A stretch of 64,000 bases of DNA from Pedobacter hartonius (lineage in GTDB: Bacteria > Bacteroidota > Bacteroidia > Sphingobacteriales > Sphingobacteriaceae): positions 124,001-188,000 of the forward strand of contig NZ_FNRA01000012.1 of NCBI RefSeq assembly GCF_900107535.1, given 5' to 3'. This document shows, piece by piece, positions 8,818 through 18,046 of this stretch. Within the stretch, counting starts at the first letter, position 1. Each line of letters begins with the position of its first letter. The position numbers were made by a program, and so were the translations under genes. The notes under the pieces are model-generated. The model was not told where the DNA came from and did no database searches. It saw nothing but the letters and a program-made list of their open reading frames with translations.

Positions 8818-9657
8818 TCAGTTGATCGTAATCGTCCTCACTGGTCCATTGGCACCGGTCCTATTTCCGCGAAACTGTTTTCGCCGTGCTTCCATTTTCT
8901 GGCGGAACTCTTCCTGAGTGATTGGCACCAGTTTTTTTGGAAGGCTTACATCTTTAGCACTTACATTGCGGAACTCTACACTTTTGGCATAAATGTGTGT
9001 TCCCTTACCTTCAATTGCAAGTACTGCTCCTTCGGTCCAGAAACCTGGGTTGGGGGAGAAATCAAAGCCGAGGTCATTGGTGAACCACACGTTGGTTTCA
9101 TCAGTGAACACCTTCTCCTCTTCCATTATTTTACGCTTTATGGTTGTTTTAACGGTTACCTTATGACAGGTAAAACCGAGAATATTTTTTGTTTCATCTG
9201 TTCTTACATATTCTATGACGGGTGCCGGCTGCTGCATACCGAATCCTGTCTGGGAATGATCCCCCAGTTTATCCTGTATGACGAAGGTGGTATCGTTCAG
9301 ATCAAATACTTCCGCCAGCTGATGATCGGTGAAGCTGTAATAATAATCCCTGTTTGCTCCTCCAAAGCCGCCGAAGCGCATGCCTCCGCCCTGTCCGGCA
9401 CTGTTGTTACTGTCTTCCGTATCCTCAACCGGCATATAGCTTGCATTGGTTTGGTTAAACAGCAGCTCAAAATTGGATACCGAGTTTCTGGGCATCCTGG
9501 CCAGGGCCTGATCGCTCAGCCTGATGCCATTTGCAGCGGCCATAGCAGCCGGGTCAAAGGTGCTTTCAAATTGAATCGCACCAGATTTTTTTGGCTGGGC
9601 TTTGAGCTGGACGGCAAGTCCGAGAACACATATCGAGGCGATAAACAGTGATTTCAT
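8818..9657 (-). CDS. GLPGLI family secreted protein
   Basis: A 279-residue exported protein of the Bacteroidetes GLPGLI family, function unknown. It has a signal peptide (1-20, cleavage after LKAQ region), the family block TKNILGFTCHKVTVK, then VWFTNDLGFDFSP where the GLPGLI-type motif would fall; that motif is degenerate. A Gly-rich insert (GQGGGMRFGGFGG) and a basic Arg/Gln-rich tail (FRQKMEARRKQFRGNRTG) are also seen. Many relatives sit beside TonB-dependent receptor genes; this one does not. It is probably monocistronic. Confidence 0.85.
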   Translation of the reverse strand: MKSLFIASICVLGLAVQLKAQPKKSGAIQFESTFDPAAMAAANGIRLSDQALARMPRNSVSNFELLFNQTNASYMPVEDTEDSNNSAGQGGGMRFGGFGGANRDYYYSFTDHQLAEVFDLNDTTFVIQDKLGDHSQTGFGMQQPAPVIEYVRTDETKNILGFTCHKVTVKTTIKRKIMEEEKVFTDETNVWFTNDLGFDFSPNPGFWTEGAVLAIEGKGTHIYAKSVEFRNVSAKDVSLPKKLVPITQEEFRQKMEARRKQFRGNRTGANGPVRTITIN

Positions 9658-9729
9658 TCTATATCAAATTAAACAGGCTAATTTACTTCAATAGTAAACA
9701 ACGGATTGTTAAAAAACGTTAAAATAAAA

Positions 9730-10467
9730 TTAATATTCTGTGCTTTCCAGCCAGCCGTTTGCCAATACGTCTGCAAGGTGCATGGTTTTTAAAGCTATGT
9801 TATTTTTATCGATATAACCCTGTAAATGCATCAGGCAGGACAGATCAGTAGAAATGATATAATCAGCATCCTGATCAAGGGCGTGGTTTACCTTCTGCTC
9901 CGCCATGGCCGAAGAGATAGCGTCAAACTTCAGGGCAAAGGTACCGCCAAAACCGCAGCACATATCGGTATCCTTCATTTCCATCATTTCCAGTCCATGT
10001 ACTTTGTCGAGCAGCAGCCTCGGCTCCTCTTTGATCTTACATTCCCTTAGTCCGCTGCATGAATCGTGGTAAACGGCCTTTCCTTCCAGTTCAGCGCCAA
10101 AATAGTCCTTCTTCAATACATTGATCAGGAAGTCAGACAGTTCAAAGATATTTCCCTGGAGTGTTCTGCATTTGTTATGAACGGTGGTGTTGGTAAATAA
10201 ATCGTTATAGCCATTTTTCACCATACCGACACAGGATGCGGATGGGGCTACAATATAATTGGCGTCAGAGAAATCGTTCAGGAACTTTGTCCCGGTTTCT
10301 TTTGCCTGTTCCCAGTAACCAGCATTATAAGCCGGCTGCCCGCAGCAGGTCTGACCAGCGTTATAAGAGACATCACATCCTGCTTTCTCCAGTAACTTGA
10401 TCGTGCTGAATGCAGTTTCAGGATAGAGCTGGTCGACAAAACAAGGGATAAATAGTTCTACTTTCAT
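9730..10467 (-). CDS. LutA-like (Fe-S)-binding CCG-domain protein
   Basis: A 245-residue protein with two CCG domains: CFVDQLYPE with QTCCGQPAYN, then HDSCSGLRE with DMCCGFGGTF. This is the pattern of LutA/YkgE, a subunit of the L-lactate oxidation complex LutABC, and of related heterodisulfide reductase-type proteins. lutB and lutC are not next to it, so the partner is unknown and lactate use is only an inference. It is followed downstream by the GLPGLI gene and preceded by a UMF1 transporter in the same direction, 33 nt away. Confidence 0.85.
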   Translation of the reverse strand: MKVELFIPCFVDQLYPETAFSTIKLLEKAGCDVSYNAGQTCCGQPAYNAGYWEQAKETGTKFLNDFSDANYIVAPSASCVGMVKNGYNDLFTNTTVHNKCRTLQGNIFELSDFLINVLKKDYFGAELEGKAVYHDSCSGLRECKIKEEPRLLLDKVHGLEMMEMKDTDMCCGFGGTFALKFDAISSAMAEQKVNHALDQDADYIISTDLSCLMHLQGYIDKNNIALKTMHLADVLANGWLESTEY

Positions 10468-10500
10468 TGATATGTGTTAATGTCTGTTATGATCATTTTT

Positions 10501-11814
10501 TTATGCAGGCACCGCATCAGGCTCCACTTTCCTCAGCAGCAGCAGAAAGATAAGCCCTGCTACAAAAAATGTGGCCAGGGCGATCAGCGAATTCTGCATA
10601 CTGCCGGTAAATTCTTCGATATATCCAAAGCTGAACATCCCTATCACCAGGGCAACTTTTTCGGTTACATCGTAAAAACTGAAAAATGAAGTATGATCCG
10701 GACTTTCCTGTGGCAGGAACTTGGAATATGTAGAACGGGAGAGCGACTGTATGCCGCCCATGATCAGGCCGACTACGGCAGCCAGGTAATAGAACTGCAT
10801 TTCCGTTTTTATATAATAAGCTCCGATACAACAGAAGATCCAGATGATCACTACTCCGATGAGCACCTTCACGTTGCCAAAATACCTGCGCGACAACCAC
10901 GACATCAGCATCGCGCCGGGAATGGCTACCAGCTGCAGCAGCAAAATCGTGCCAATCAGTTTTTCTGTTGGCAGATGCAATTGCTTTTCGCCAAAAATGG
11001 TCGCAACCAGCATCACCGTCTGTACCCCCATCGAATAGAAGAAAAATGCCGTCAGGAACCGCTTTAGGTAAGGCATATGTTTCAGCTGCTCCCATACCTT
11101 CTTCAGTTCGGTAAATCCGCTGGTCAGCCAGTTAGCGCCTGCTTTCTTCAGATCAGAACATCCTTTGGGCAGTTTCCTGAAGGGGATCTGCGCAAACAGC
11201 ATCCACCAGATTCCCACCAGAAGGAAAGACAGGCGCGGCGCCTGTGAACCCGGTGATAAACCAAAGGCAGACGGGAAAAATACAAATACAAAACAGATGA
11301 GCTGTAAAATGATACTGCCCACATAACCGTACGCGTAACCTTTAGCACTCACACTATCCTGCTGTTCTGGTGTTGCGATCTCGGGAAGATAGGCATTGTA
11401 AAAAACCAGGCTTCCCCAGTAACCTATCGCTGCCAGAACAAACAGCACCACACCGAGTTGCAGCGTTTCAATTTCAAAGAAATAGAGCCCGCAGCAGGCT
11501 AAACCACCGATATAGGTGAAGATTTGCATGAAAAACTTTTTATTGCCCCTGGTATCAGCTATGGAGGACAATACCGGGGATAACAGGGCGATCACCAGGA
11601 AGGCGAAGGCCAGCGCGTAGTTATAGAGGGCTGAGTTGATAAACCTCATGCCCATAAAGGTCACGTAGTCAATTGTATTGTTATCCTTATCGGAAGTAAT
11701 GATCGTATAATAAGCAGGAAATATCGTAGAAGTGATGACCAGATTATAGGCAGAATTTGCCCAATCGAAAAATGCCCATGACCTGATAACCTTTTTATCA
11801 TTTTTTTGTTCCAT
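10501..11814 (-). CDS. UMF1 family MFS transporter (Atg22-like)
   Basis: A 437-residue inner-membrane protein with about 12 membrane helices. The N-terminal SWAFFDWANSAYN segment and the loop with LPEIATPEQQDSVSAKGYAYGY are the marks of the UMF1/Atg22 branch of the major facilitator superfamily. The fungal relatives export amino acids from the vacuole; the bacterial substrate is not known. It lies between the DUF2807 lipoprotein gene and the LutA-like gene, all on the minus strand with short gaps. Confidence 0.88.
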   Translation of the reverse strand: MEQKNDKKVIRSWAFFDWANSAYNLVITSTIFPAYYTIITSDKDNNTIDYVTFMGMRFINSALYNYALAFAFLVIALLSPVLSSIADTRGNKKFFMQIFTYIGGLACCGLYFFEIETLQLGVVLFVLAAIGYWGSLVFYNAYLPEIATPEQQDSVSAKGYAYGYVGSIILQLICFVFVFFPSAFGLSPGSQAPRLSFLLVGIWWMLFAQIPFRKLPKGCSDLKKAGANWLTSGFTELKKVWEQLKHMPYLKRFLTAFFFYSMGVQTVMLVATIFGEKQLHLPTEKLIGTILLLQLVAIPGAMLMSWLSRRYFGNVKVLIGVVIIWIFCCIGAYYIKTEMQFYYLAAVVGLIMGGIQSLSRSTYSKFLPQESPDHTSFFSFYDVTEKVALVIGMFSFGYIEEFTGSMQNSLIALATFFVAGLIFLLLLRKVEPDAVPA

Positions 11815-11835
11815 GTATAAACAGAAATTACAGCG

Positions 11836-12549
11836 TTAATTTACTTTTTCAAGTTTGTAAGTTCCTGTTTTCTTCTCTTCTAGATTTTTAGGGCTGCCCT
11901 TATAACTAATGCTTGATGATCCTGTACTGTTGATTTTCAGATCATTCAGTACGTTGATCTTTAGCTTGGCCACACCTTCCAGGGTAAGATCAGAAACACC
12001 TGTAACAAAATCGAAGGCAGTGAGCTCAACTGCGCCTTTGCTTTTCAGCTGATGTACTCCGGCCTGTCCCAGCAGCACAATATTTGCAGCGCCGTCTGTA
12101 GTGGTAGTCAGCTTCGCTGCGTTCATCTGCATCATCAGCATTGTTGCACCTGACAGGTCCAGCTCCAGGTCGCCCACGCTGATCAGCGAAGAGGTATAGA
12201 TATGACCGGCACCGTCCGATTCAATTTTCTTCAGCGCACCGATGCCCGCACTGATGATGATAGAATCTTTACCACAATACTGTTTTGCATCCAGCTTCAG
12301 GTCCAGTCTGTGACCGCTGACCTCAGCTTTCACCAATCCGATCACACTTGAATCTGCCTGTACATTCACTTTAAAACTGCTGTCCTGGCGCATCACCAGC
12401 CGGATAGGACCGCTGAGCCTGATCTCATCAAAGGGTTTAAGGGTGTAATCCCTGCTGGAATGGATGCCCAGATCTTCAATGCATTTTGGTTTACAAGCAG
12501 TGATAAGGACAGGAAAGATCAGTAAGTATAAAAGTTTTCTATTCATCAT
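11836..12549 (-). CDS. DUF2807 (GIN domain) lipoprotein
   Basis: About 237 residues, exported and lipid-anchored: the N-terminal helix ends in a lipobox LITAC followed by KPKC. The rest is a repetitive right-handed beta structure typical of the head-GIN/DUF2807 family, with recurring short strands such as LELDLSGA and LTLEGVAKL. Function unknown. I place the start at the ATG pair 12549/12546, because upstream residues come from a TTG overlapping the recQ stop and would spoil the signal peptide. It follows recQ directly and may share its mRNA. Confidence 0.8.
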   Translation of the reverse strand: MMNRKLLYLLIFPVLITACKPKCIEDLGIHSSRDYTLKPFDEIRLSGPIRLVMRQDSSFKVNVQADSSVIGLVKAEVSGHRLDLKLDAKQYCGKDSIIISAGIGALKKIESDGAGHIYTSSLISVGDLELDLSGATMLMMQMNAAKLTTTTDGAANIVLLGQAGVHQLKSKGAVELTAFDFVTGVSDLTLEGVAKLKINVLNDLKINSTGSSSISYKGSPKNLEEKKTGTYKLEKVN

Positions 12550-12566
12550 AATTAAATCAACATTGA

Positions 12567-14462
12567 TCAAAGATAATAGTTTTTACCGTCTGTTTTAATT
12601 TTACCTGCATCAAGGAGCTCCCTGATCCGGTCCAGCTTATCCTGGTCTGACCCGGTTTTAACTTCCGGCACCAGCTCATCCAGCGGACGCATCCCGGTTT
12701 GCAGCAGCGTAGCAATTTCAAAATCAATTTTATCCCTCAGTTCGGCTAGCTCTTCCTGTTTCTTTTCCGACAGACAAACATCACATACCCCACATTTACC
12801 GGCATTAGGCTCATCAAAATAAGCCAGCAGCTGAATGCTGCGGCAAATGGCGGTTCCTGCATAGGCCAGTACTGCGCTGATCTGTTCAGCCTGGATCTTT
12901 TTACGCAGTTCAATATATTTCACATCGGTATCGAGGTGTAGCAGGTCTACCCGCGCCAGAATATATTGCAGCTGGGGCTGGTCACTTTGCTTCAGATACG
13001 ACAGCAGGCCCTGGTCCTGCAGGTTACTGAGCTGGCGCACAACGTCGTTAAAAGAGACACCGAGGCGTTTCGCAATATCACTTTCACTGATGGCCGCGTA
13101 ATGGTCGAACATCCCTCCATATGATCTCAGTACAGTTTTTATCAGCGGGTCATACCCGGAGTTCTCAATCTGAAAACGGTACACATCTTCATTGCCTGCG
13201 GTAAAAAGTATGCGTGAGGGCAGAAATATGTTCTCAGACAGCGTGATATACCCGTCATGTTCGAGGAATTTTAGTGCGCCGATCGTTTTGATTACCCCCA
13301 GCTTAAAGCGCTTGCAGAAGTCTGCCAGGTCGAAGCTGAAGCTTACTCCCGCTCCGGCACCATAGGCCAGCTGGAAGTAAGAACCCAGATGGTGATAGGT
13401 CTTTCTGATTTCCTCCACACTGGGGAAGCTATCGGTATATTTTGCTTTCAGCGACTGCTGATCAGACCTGTTTGCCAGCAGCACTGCAAAAGAGCGCCTT
13501 CCGTCTCTGCCGGCACGCCCGGCCTCCTGGTAATAGGCCTCGAGGCTTTCAGGAAGATCCAGGTGTACCACAAAACGTACATCAGGTTTATCAATTCCCA
13601 TCCCAAAGGCATTTGTAGCCACCATTACCCTGATCTTGTTCTGCTTCCAGTCTGACTGCTTGCGGGACCGTTCATCTTTATCGAGGCCTGCATGGTAGAA
13701 ATCAGCAGCAATCCCGTTCCGATTCAGAAACAGGGCCACCTCGGCGGTCTCCCTCCGGTTGCGTACATATACGAGTCCGCTGCCTTTTACATTCGTCACG
13801 ATAGCCGTCAGCTTTTTATATTTATCTTCGAGGTCAATTACTACATAACTCAGGTTTTTGCGGGCAAAGCTCTGCACAAATACCTTTGGCTCTTTCAACT
13901 CCAGTTTTTCCTGGATATCAGTCCTTACAAAAGCCGTAGCCGTTGCGGTAAGTGCAATAAAGGGCACGTTCGGGTGGATCTCCCTCAGCGAACTGAGCTG
14001 CAGGTAAGGAGGCCGGAAATCGTATCCCCACTGGGAAATACAATGCGCTTCATCAACGGCGATCAGGTTGACGTTCATATAAGAAATACGGGTTCTGACG
14101 AGATCGGACAACAGCCTTTCGGGCGACAGGTACAGGAACTTGACAGGCCCGTAGATGCAGTTGTCCAGCAATATGTCAATTTCCCTTTTGCCCATTCCGG
14201 CATAGATCGCCACTGCGTTGATTCCCCTGGCCTTTAAATTCTCCACCTGGTCTTTCATCAGGGCGATCAGCGGGGAAACCACGATGCAGATACCCTCCTT
14301 AGCCATAGCAGGTACCTGGAAACACAGAGATTTCCCTCCGCCGGTAGGCAGCAGCGCAAGCGTATCCTCTCCGTTCATAACGGCGGCAATGATCTCGTCC
14401 TGTAACGGCCTGAAGGAGCTGAATCCCCAGTATTGTTTTAAAATCTCCAGTTCATTCATCAT
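12567..14462 (-). CDS. recQ: ATP-dependent DNA helicase RecQ
   Basis: A 631-residue 3'-5' helicase for recombination and repair. Walker A is GGGKS (41-45), the DEAH box is at 137-140 (AVDEAHCISQWG), and helicase motif VI is seen in EAGRAGRDGRRS. The RecQ-Ct zinc site is visible as C..GKCGVCDVC near residues 545-570, with a winged-helix region before it. The C-terminus (about 575-631) is short and no clear HRDC domain is seen. Its ATG abuts the stop of the upstream flavoprotein gene, so the two are cotranscribed. Confidence 0.93.
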   Translation of the reverse strand: MMNELEILKQYWGFSSFRPLQDEIIAAVMNGEDTLALLPTGGGKSLCFQVPAMAKEGICIVVSPLIALMKDQVENLKARGINAVAIYAGMGKREIDILLDNCIYGPVKFLYLSPERLLSDLVRTRISYMNVNLIAVDEAHCISQWGYDFRPPYLQLSSLREIHPNVPFIALTATATAFVRTDIQEKLELKEPKVFVQSFARKNLSYVVIDLEDKYKKLTAIVTNVKGSGLVYVRNRRETAEVALFLNRNGIAADFYHAGLDKDERSRKQSDWKQNKIRVMVATNAFGMGIDKPDVRFVVHLDLPESLEAYYQEAGRAGRDGRRSFAVLLANRSDQQSLKAKYTDSFPSVEEIRKTYHHLGSYFQLAYGAGAGVSFSFDLADFCKRFKLGVIKTIGALKFLEHDGYITLSENIFLPSRILFTAGNEDVYRFQIENSGYDPLIKTVLRSYGGMFDHYAAISESDIAKRLGVSFNDVVRQLSNLQDQGLLSYLKQSDQPQLQYILARVDLLHLDTDVKYIELRKKIQAEQISAVLAYAGTAICRSIQLLAYFDEPNAGKCGVCDVCLSEKKQEELAELRDKIDFEIATLLQTGMRPLDELVPEVKTGSDQDKLDRIRELLDAGKIKTDGKNYYL

Positions 14463-15656
14463 TTATATTCCCTGTGCGATCACAAACCCACATGCCCAGG
14501 CCCACTGGAAATTATATCCCCCCAGCCAGCCGGTCACATCTACACATTCACCACCGAAATACACTCCCGGCAGTTTTTTACATTCCAGGGTCTTTGACGA
14601 CAATTCTGCGGTATCAATCCCGCCACGCATGACTTCGGCCTTGTCATAACCTTTATCGCCCGCCGGTTTTACCCTAAACAAATGAATGGTAGTATGGATT
14701 GCTTCCATTTCTGATTTTGTGAGCGAGGCCACCTGTTTGCCGAGCGGCATGAATTTGCCCAGCGCATCTGTAAATTTCTTCGCATAATACCTGTTTAGTA
14801 ATGTTGAAAGCAGTGTTTTTCCGTTAAACTTCCTTTCCTCTTCAATCAGTTCACTGATGTCCTCCTGCGGCATCAGGTTGATATTGATCGTTTCGCCTGC
14901 ACGCCAGTAGGATGAAATCTGCAATACTGCCGGCCCGCTGAGCCCCCAGTGCGTAAACAGGATGTTCTCTTCAAAGGAGATGCGCTCATTACTGATCTCC
15001 ACAAAAACTGAATTCCCCGAAAGCTGCGCATACCAGTCCTCCTCTTTCCCGGTAATGGTCAGCGGAACCAATGCCGGCGCTGTTTCTATAATATTCAGTC
15101 CGTTTTTCCGCGCAAAACGCAAAGCGAAATCGGTTGCGCCCATCTTTGGAATTGGCAGGCCGCCGGTTGCGATCACCACCTTGCCTGCCCTTAACCGCTG
15201 TTCTTTTCCTGAACGCTGGTAAACCACGGTATAACTATTTTCTTCTTTAATAATATCAGTGATATCTGTGTCACATCTGATCTCCTGCCCCATTTCCTCG
15301 CAAAGCCCGGCAAAGAGGTCTACGATCGCCTTTGCATTTTTGTCCTCCGGAAAAAGCTGTCCCAGTGTCTTTTCTTTTCCGCGGATGCCGTAGGTTTCAA
15401 AAAAAACAATCGTATCCGCCACCGTCCACTGTGTAAAGGCCGATTTGCTGAAGTGTTTGTTACCGGAAATAAACTGTTCATCAGTAGCAAACAGGTTGGT
15501 ATAATTACATCTGCCGCCACCGGAGATCAATATTTTGGCACCTGCTTTACTCCCTTTTTCCAGGATAATTACCTTCTTTCCAAGGTATCCCGCCTGCACT
15601 GCACACATCAATCCGCAGGCCCCCGCACCAATTATTATAGCATCAGCATCCATCAA
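14463..15656 (-). CDS. HI0933/BaiN-like NAD(P)/FAD-dependent oxidoreductase
   Basis: A 397-residue flavoprotein of the HI0933 (YhiN/BaiN) family. The FAD-binding Rossmann motif GAGACGLM lies at 8-15, ISGGGRCN follows near residue 45, and the C-terminal FAD loop GECVDVTGWLGGYNFQWA is intact. BaiN acts in bile-acid dehydroxylation in gut bacteria, but most family members have no known substrate, so only the class is assigned. It is divergent from purK and leads the operon with recQ. Confidence 0.88.
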   Translation of the reverse strand: MMDADAIIIGAGACGLMCAVQAGYLGKKVIILEKGSKAGAKILISGGGRCNYTNLFATDEQFISGNKHFSKSAFTQWTVADTIVFFETYGIRGKEKTLGQLFPEDKNAKAIVDLFAGLCEEMGQEIRCDTDITDIIKEENSYTVVYQRSGKEQRLRAGKVVIATGGLPIPKMGATDFALRFARKNGLNIIETAPALVPLTITGKEEDWYAQLSGNSVFVEISNERISFEENILFTHWGLSGPAVLQISSYWRAGETININLMPQEDISELIEEERKFNGKTLLSTLLNRYYAKKFTDALGKFMPLGKQVASLTKSEMEAIHTTIHLFRVKPAGDKGYDKAEVMRGGIDTAELSSKTLECKKLPGVYFGGECVDVTGWLGGYNFQWAWACGFVIAQGI

Positions 15657-15671
15657 ATCCGTTTATATTGT

Positions 15672-15679
15672 TATTTTTG
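15672..15679 (+). promoter_or_regulatory. -7 promoter box before purK
   Basis: TATTTTTG is an exact match to TAnnTTTG, 31 nt before the purK ATG, in the gap between divergent baiN-like and purK genes. No matching -33 element is evident. Confidence 0.55.
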
Positions 15680-15710
15680 TGCAAAATAAGCATAACTTTT
15701 TCATATCGAT

Positions 15711-16850
15711 ATGGCAAAACAAATAAGTGATTCAAAATTGGGGATTTTAGGCGGGGGACAATTGGGCAGAATGTTAATTCAGGAAGCCATTAATTATAAC
15801 CTGACTACGCTGGTTCTGGATCCTGATACTGACGCCCCCTGTAAACACATTGCCAATTACTTTGAGTGCGGTTCTATTACCGACTATGATACCGTATATA
15901 AATTCGGTAAAAAAGCAGATGTCATCACTATTGAAATTGAGAAAGTAAATATTGAAGCACTGGAGCAGCTTGAAAAAGAAGGCAAAATGGTGTTTCCGCA
16001 AGCCCGCGTCATCAGGCTGATCCAGGATAAAGGCGTACAAAAACAATTCTTCAAAGAGAACGATATCCCCACGGCTCCTTTCCAGCTGGCCAATAGCAAA
16101 GAAGATATGCTGCATTCACATATCGCCTTCCCATACATGCTGAAACAGCGCAGGGACGGTTATGACGGTAAGGGTGTGATGAGGATTAATTCTGCTGAAG
16201 ATCTGGAAAATGCTTTCGACAGCCACTGTCTGATTGAAGAGATCGTGGATTTCGAAAAAGAGATCGCCGTGATCGTATCCAGGAACTCCAATGGCGAGGT
16301 GAAGACCTTCCCTATGGTAGAAATGGAATTCAACGCTGAGGCCAACCTGATAGAATTCCTGATCTCCCCTTCCACCTATCCTGACCATATCCAGGAGCGC
16401 GCAGAGATTATTGCCAAAAATATCGCGGCTGCCTTAAATGTAACCGGACTGCTGGCTGTAGAGATGTTCGTGACCAGGGAAGGACAAATCCTGGTGAATG
16501 AACTTGCCCCGCGTCCGCATAACAGCGGGCACCAGAGTATTGAGGGCAACTACGTATCTCAGTTTGACCAGCACCTGCGCTCGATATTCAATTTACCACT
16601 GGGTGATACCCGCTCCATCAGCAATGCAGTAATGATCAACCTATTGGGCGAAAAAGGACATGAAGGTGTGGCAAGATACGAAGGCATGGAAAAGATCATG
16701 GCACTGGAAGGTGTTTACATCCATCTTTACGGAAAGAAATACACCAAGCCCTTCAGAAAAATGGGACACGTGACCATCGTGGATCAGAACCGCGAAGCGG
16801 CTATTGAAAAAGCAAACTATATCAAAGAAACACTAAAAGTAATATCTTAA
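15711..16850 (+). CDS. purK: N5-carboxyaminoimidazole ribonucleotide synthase
   Basis: A 379-residue ATP-grasp enzyme that converts AIR, bicarbonate and ATP to N5-CAIR in purine synthesis. The N-terminal GILGGGQLGRML motif, the central RRDGYDGKG ATP loop and the metal-binding NELAPRPHNSGH segment are all typical of PurK. The stop TAA overlaps the purE start ATG (TAATG), so the two products are translationally coupled. A -7 box lies upstream at 15672-15679. Confidence 0.97.
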   Translation: MAKQISDSKLGILGGGQLGRMLIQEAINYNLTTLVLDPDTDAPCKHIANYFECGSITDYDTVYKFGKKADVITIEIEKVNIEALEQLEKEGKMVFPQARVIRLIQDKGVQKQFFKENDIPTAPFQLANSKEDMLHSHIAFPYMLKQRRDGYDGKGVMRINSAEDLENAFDSHCLIEEIVDFEKEIAVIVSRNSNGEVKTFPMVEMEFNAEANLIEFLISPSTYPDHIQERAEIIAKNIAAALNVTGLLAVEMFVTREGQILVNELAPRPHNSGHQSIEGNYVSQFDQHLRSIFNLPLGDTRSISNAVMINLLGEKGHEGVARYEGMEKIMALEGVYIHLYGKKYTKPFRKMGHVTIVDQNREAAIEKANYIKETLKVIS

Positions 16851-17332
16851 TGAGCGTGAAAGTAGGTATAATTATGGGCAGCAAGTCTGATTTAAATATC
16901 ATGAACGATGCGGCAGACATATTAAAAGGATTTGGGGTAGAATTTGAAATGACGGTAGTTTCTGCACACCGTACCCCCGAGAGGATGTTTACTTATGCCA
17001 AAGAAGCAGCCGGAAGAGGATTAAAGGTGATCATCGCCGGTGCAGGCGGTGCAGCACATTTGCCCGGAATGGTCGCATCCATCACTGTTCTTCCTGTGAT
17101 CGGTGTTCCGGTGAAATCATCAAACTCTATCGATGGCTGGGATTCTATCTTATCCATCCTGCAAATGCCGAACGGCATCCCTGTTGCTACTGTGGCATTA
17201 AATGCAGCAAAAAATGCAGGACTGCTGGCGGTACAGATACTCTCTACTGCAGATGCCTCACTGGCAGAAAAAATGCAGAATTACAAAGACGATTTGAGAA
17301 AAGCTGTAGAAGCGTCTGCAGCTACGCTTTAA
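16850..17332 (+). CDS. purE: N5-CAIR mutase
   Basis: A 160-residue class I PurE that moves the carboxylate of N5-CAIR to give CAIR, the step after PurK. The GSKSDL motif, the catalytic SAHRTPERM segment and the GAGGAAHLPGM loop are intact. It overlaps the purK stop by one base. Downstream lies a 13-bp hairpin at 17361-17408. Confidence 0.97.
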   Translation: MSVKVGIIMGSKSDLNIMNDAADILKGFGVEFEMTVVSAHRTPERMFTYAKEAAGRGLKVIIAGAGGAAHLPGMVASITVLPVIGVPVKSSNSIDGWDSILSILQMPNGIPVATVALNAAKNAGLLAVQILSTADASLAEKMQNYKDDLRKAVEASAATL

Positions 17333-17360
17333 GATCAGTAAATAGTATAAAATGCCCCAT

Positions 17361-17408
17361 TCATTGCAATGCCCCCAAAAAATCACAAATTCGGAGGCAT
17401 TGCAATGA
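17361..17408. terminator. 13-bp perfect hairpin between convergent purE and NTF2-like genes
   Basis: TCATTGCAATGCC at 17361-17373 pairs exactly with 17396-17408 around a 22-nt loop. Each arm holds CATTGCAATG, itself a palindrome. There is no U-run, so it is a terminator candidate only by position. Confidence 0.5.
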
Positions 17409-17420
17409 AGTTCAAAGGAT

Positions 17421-17912
17421 CTAATTAGCAGGTGTATCAGGATTGTAACACTGTCTGAAAATTCTCCACATGCCATCCTCCTTTTTCCAGATTGCCAGGT
17501 ACTTACCTACAAGCTCCACACTTTCATTTGCTTTAAAAACATAGGTGCCCTCTTCTGTAACCATATTCTTGTCTCCCCAAACCTCTACCGTCGTTAAAAC
17601 CAGATCGAGCCCGTTTCTGACAAATACTTGATTATAAAATTGTTCAATATTTTTCCTGCCCTGTATGGCCGGTAAATTTGGAGACATATATTTCGCATCT
17701 GTTGTATACACTTTCGCTGCCGCTTCTGCATCAGCTTTACGAAGACTTTCAGAGAATTGTCTGTTCAGCAAAGCAATTTCTTTTTTTGCCGCTTCAATGT
17801 CAGATGGCTGCGCGGCTTCTGCAGTTATCCCCGAATGGTTTTTAGCTGTAAAACCAACTAATACAACACATCCAAATAATAAAGCAATTAGTGTTAGAGT
17901 AATTTTTTTCAT
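17421..17912 (-). CDS. Secreted NTF2-like (SnoaL/DUF4440) protein
   Basis: A 163-residue protein with an N-terminal signal peptide or anchor (MKKITLTLIALLFGC...) followed by an NTF2-like fold. The family pattern is seen in LLNRQFSESLRKADAEAAAKVYTTDA, then YVFKANE and a C-terminal IWKKEDGMWRIFRQCYN. A lipobox-like FGC falls inside the hydrophobic stretch but is not well placed, so lipidation is uncertain. Such proteins are often small enzymes or ligand binders; the substrate is unknown. Confidence 0.8.
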   Translation of the reverse strand: MKKITLTLIALLFGCVVLVGFTAKNHSGITAEAAQPSDIEAAKKEIALLNRQFSESLRKADAEAAAKVYTTDAKYMSPNLPAIQGRKNIEQFYNQVFVRNGLDLVLTTVEVWGDKNMVTEEGTYVFKANESVELVGKYLAIWKKEDGMWRIFRQCYNPDTPAN

Positions 17913-18046
17913 TTTTCCTGATCAAATTCTGTTAAACATGTATTTGTGATCCGACAAAACTAACTTAGTTAACTCCCTCAGCATATACCCTAAACAGGTG
18001 ATATACATACCGTTTATCTGTAGCGCAGCAGGTGGCAAAAAAGGGT

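Noticed and set aside
8199..8825. Short plus-strand frames across the hairpin element
   Set aside because: Three overlapping frames of 62-82 residues cross the inverted repeats and have no protein-like pattern.
8785..9651. 288-residue plus-strand frame opposite the GLPGLI gene
   Set aside because: Composition is Cys/Phe/Ile-rich and the minus strand encodes a signal peptide and the family block; the plus frame is a shadow.
10517..11095. 192-residue minus-strand frame inside the UMF1 transporter region
   Set aside because: It overlaps the transporter in another frame, has biased His/Arg-rich composition and no start context; the transporter motifs are in the true frame.
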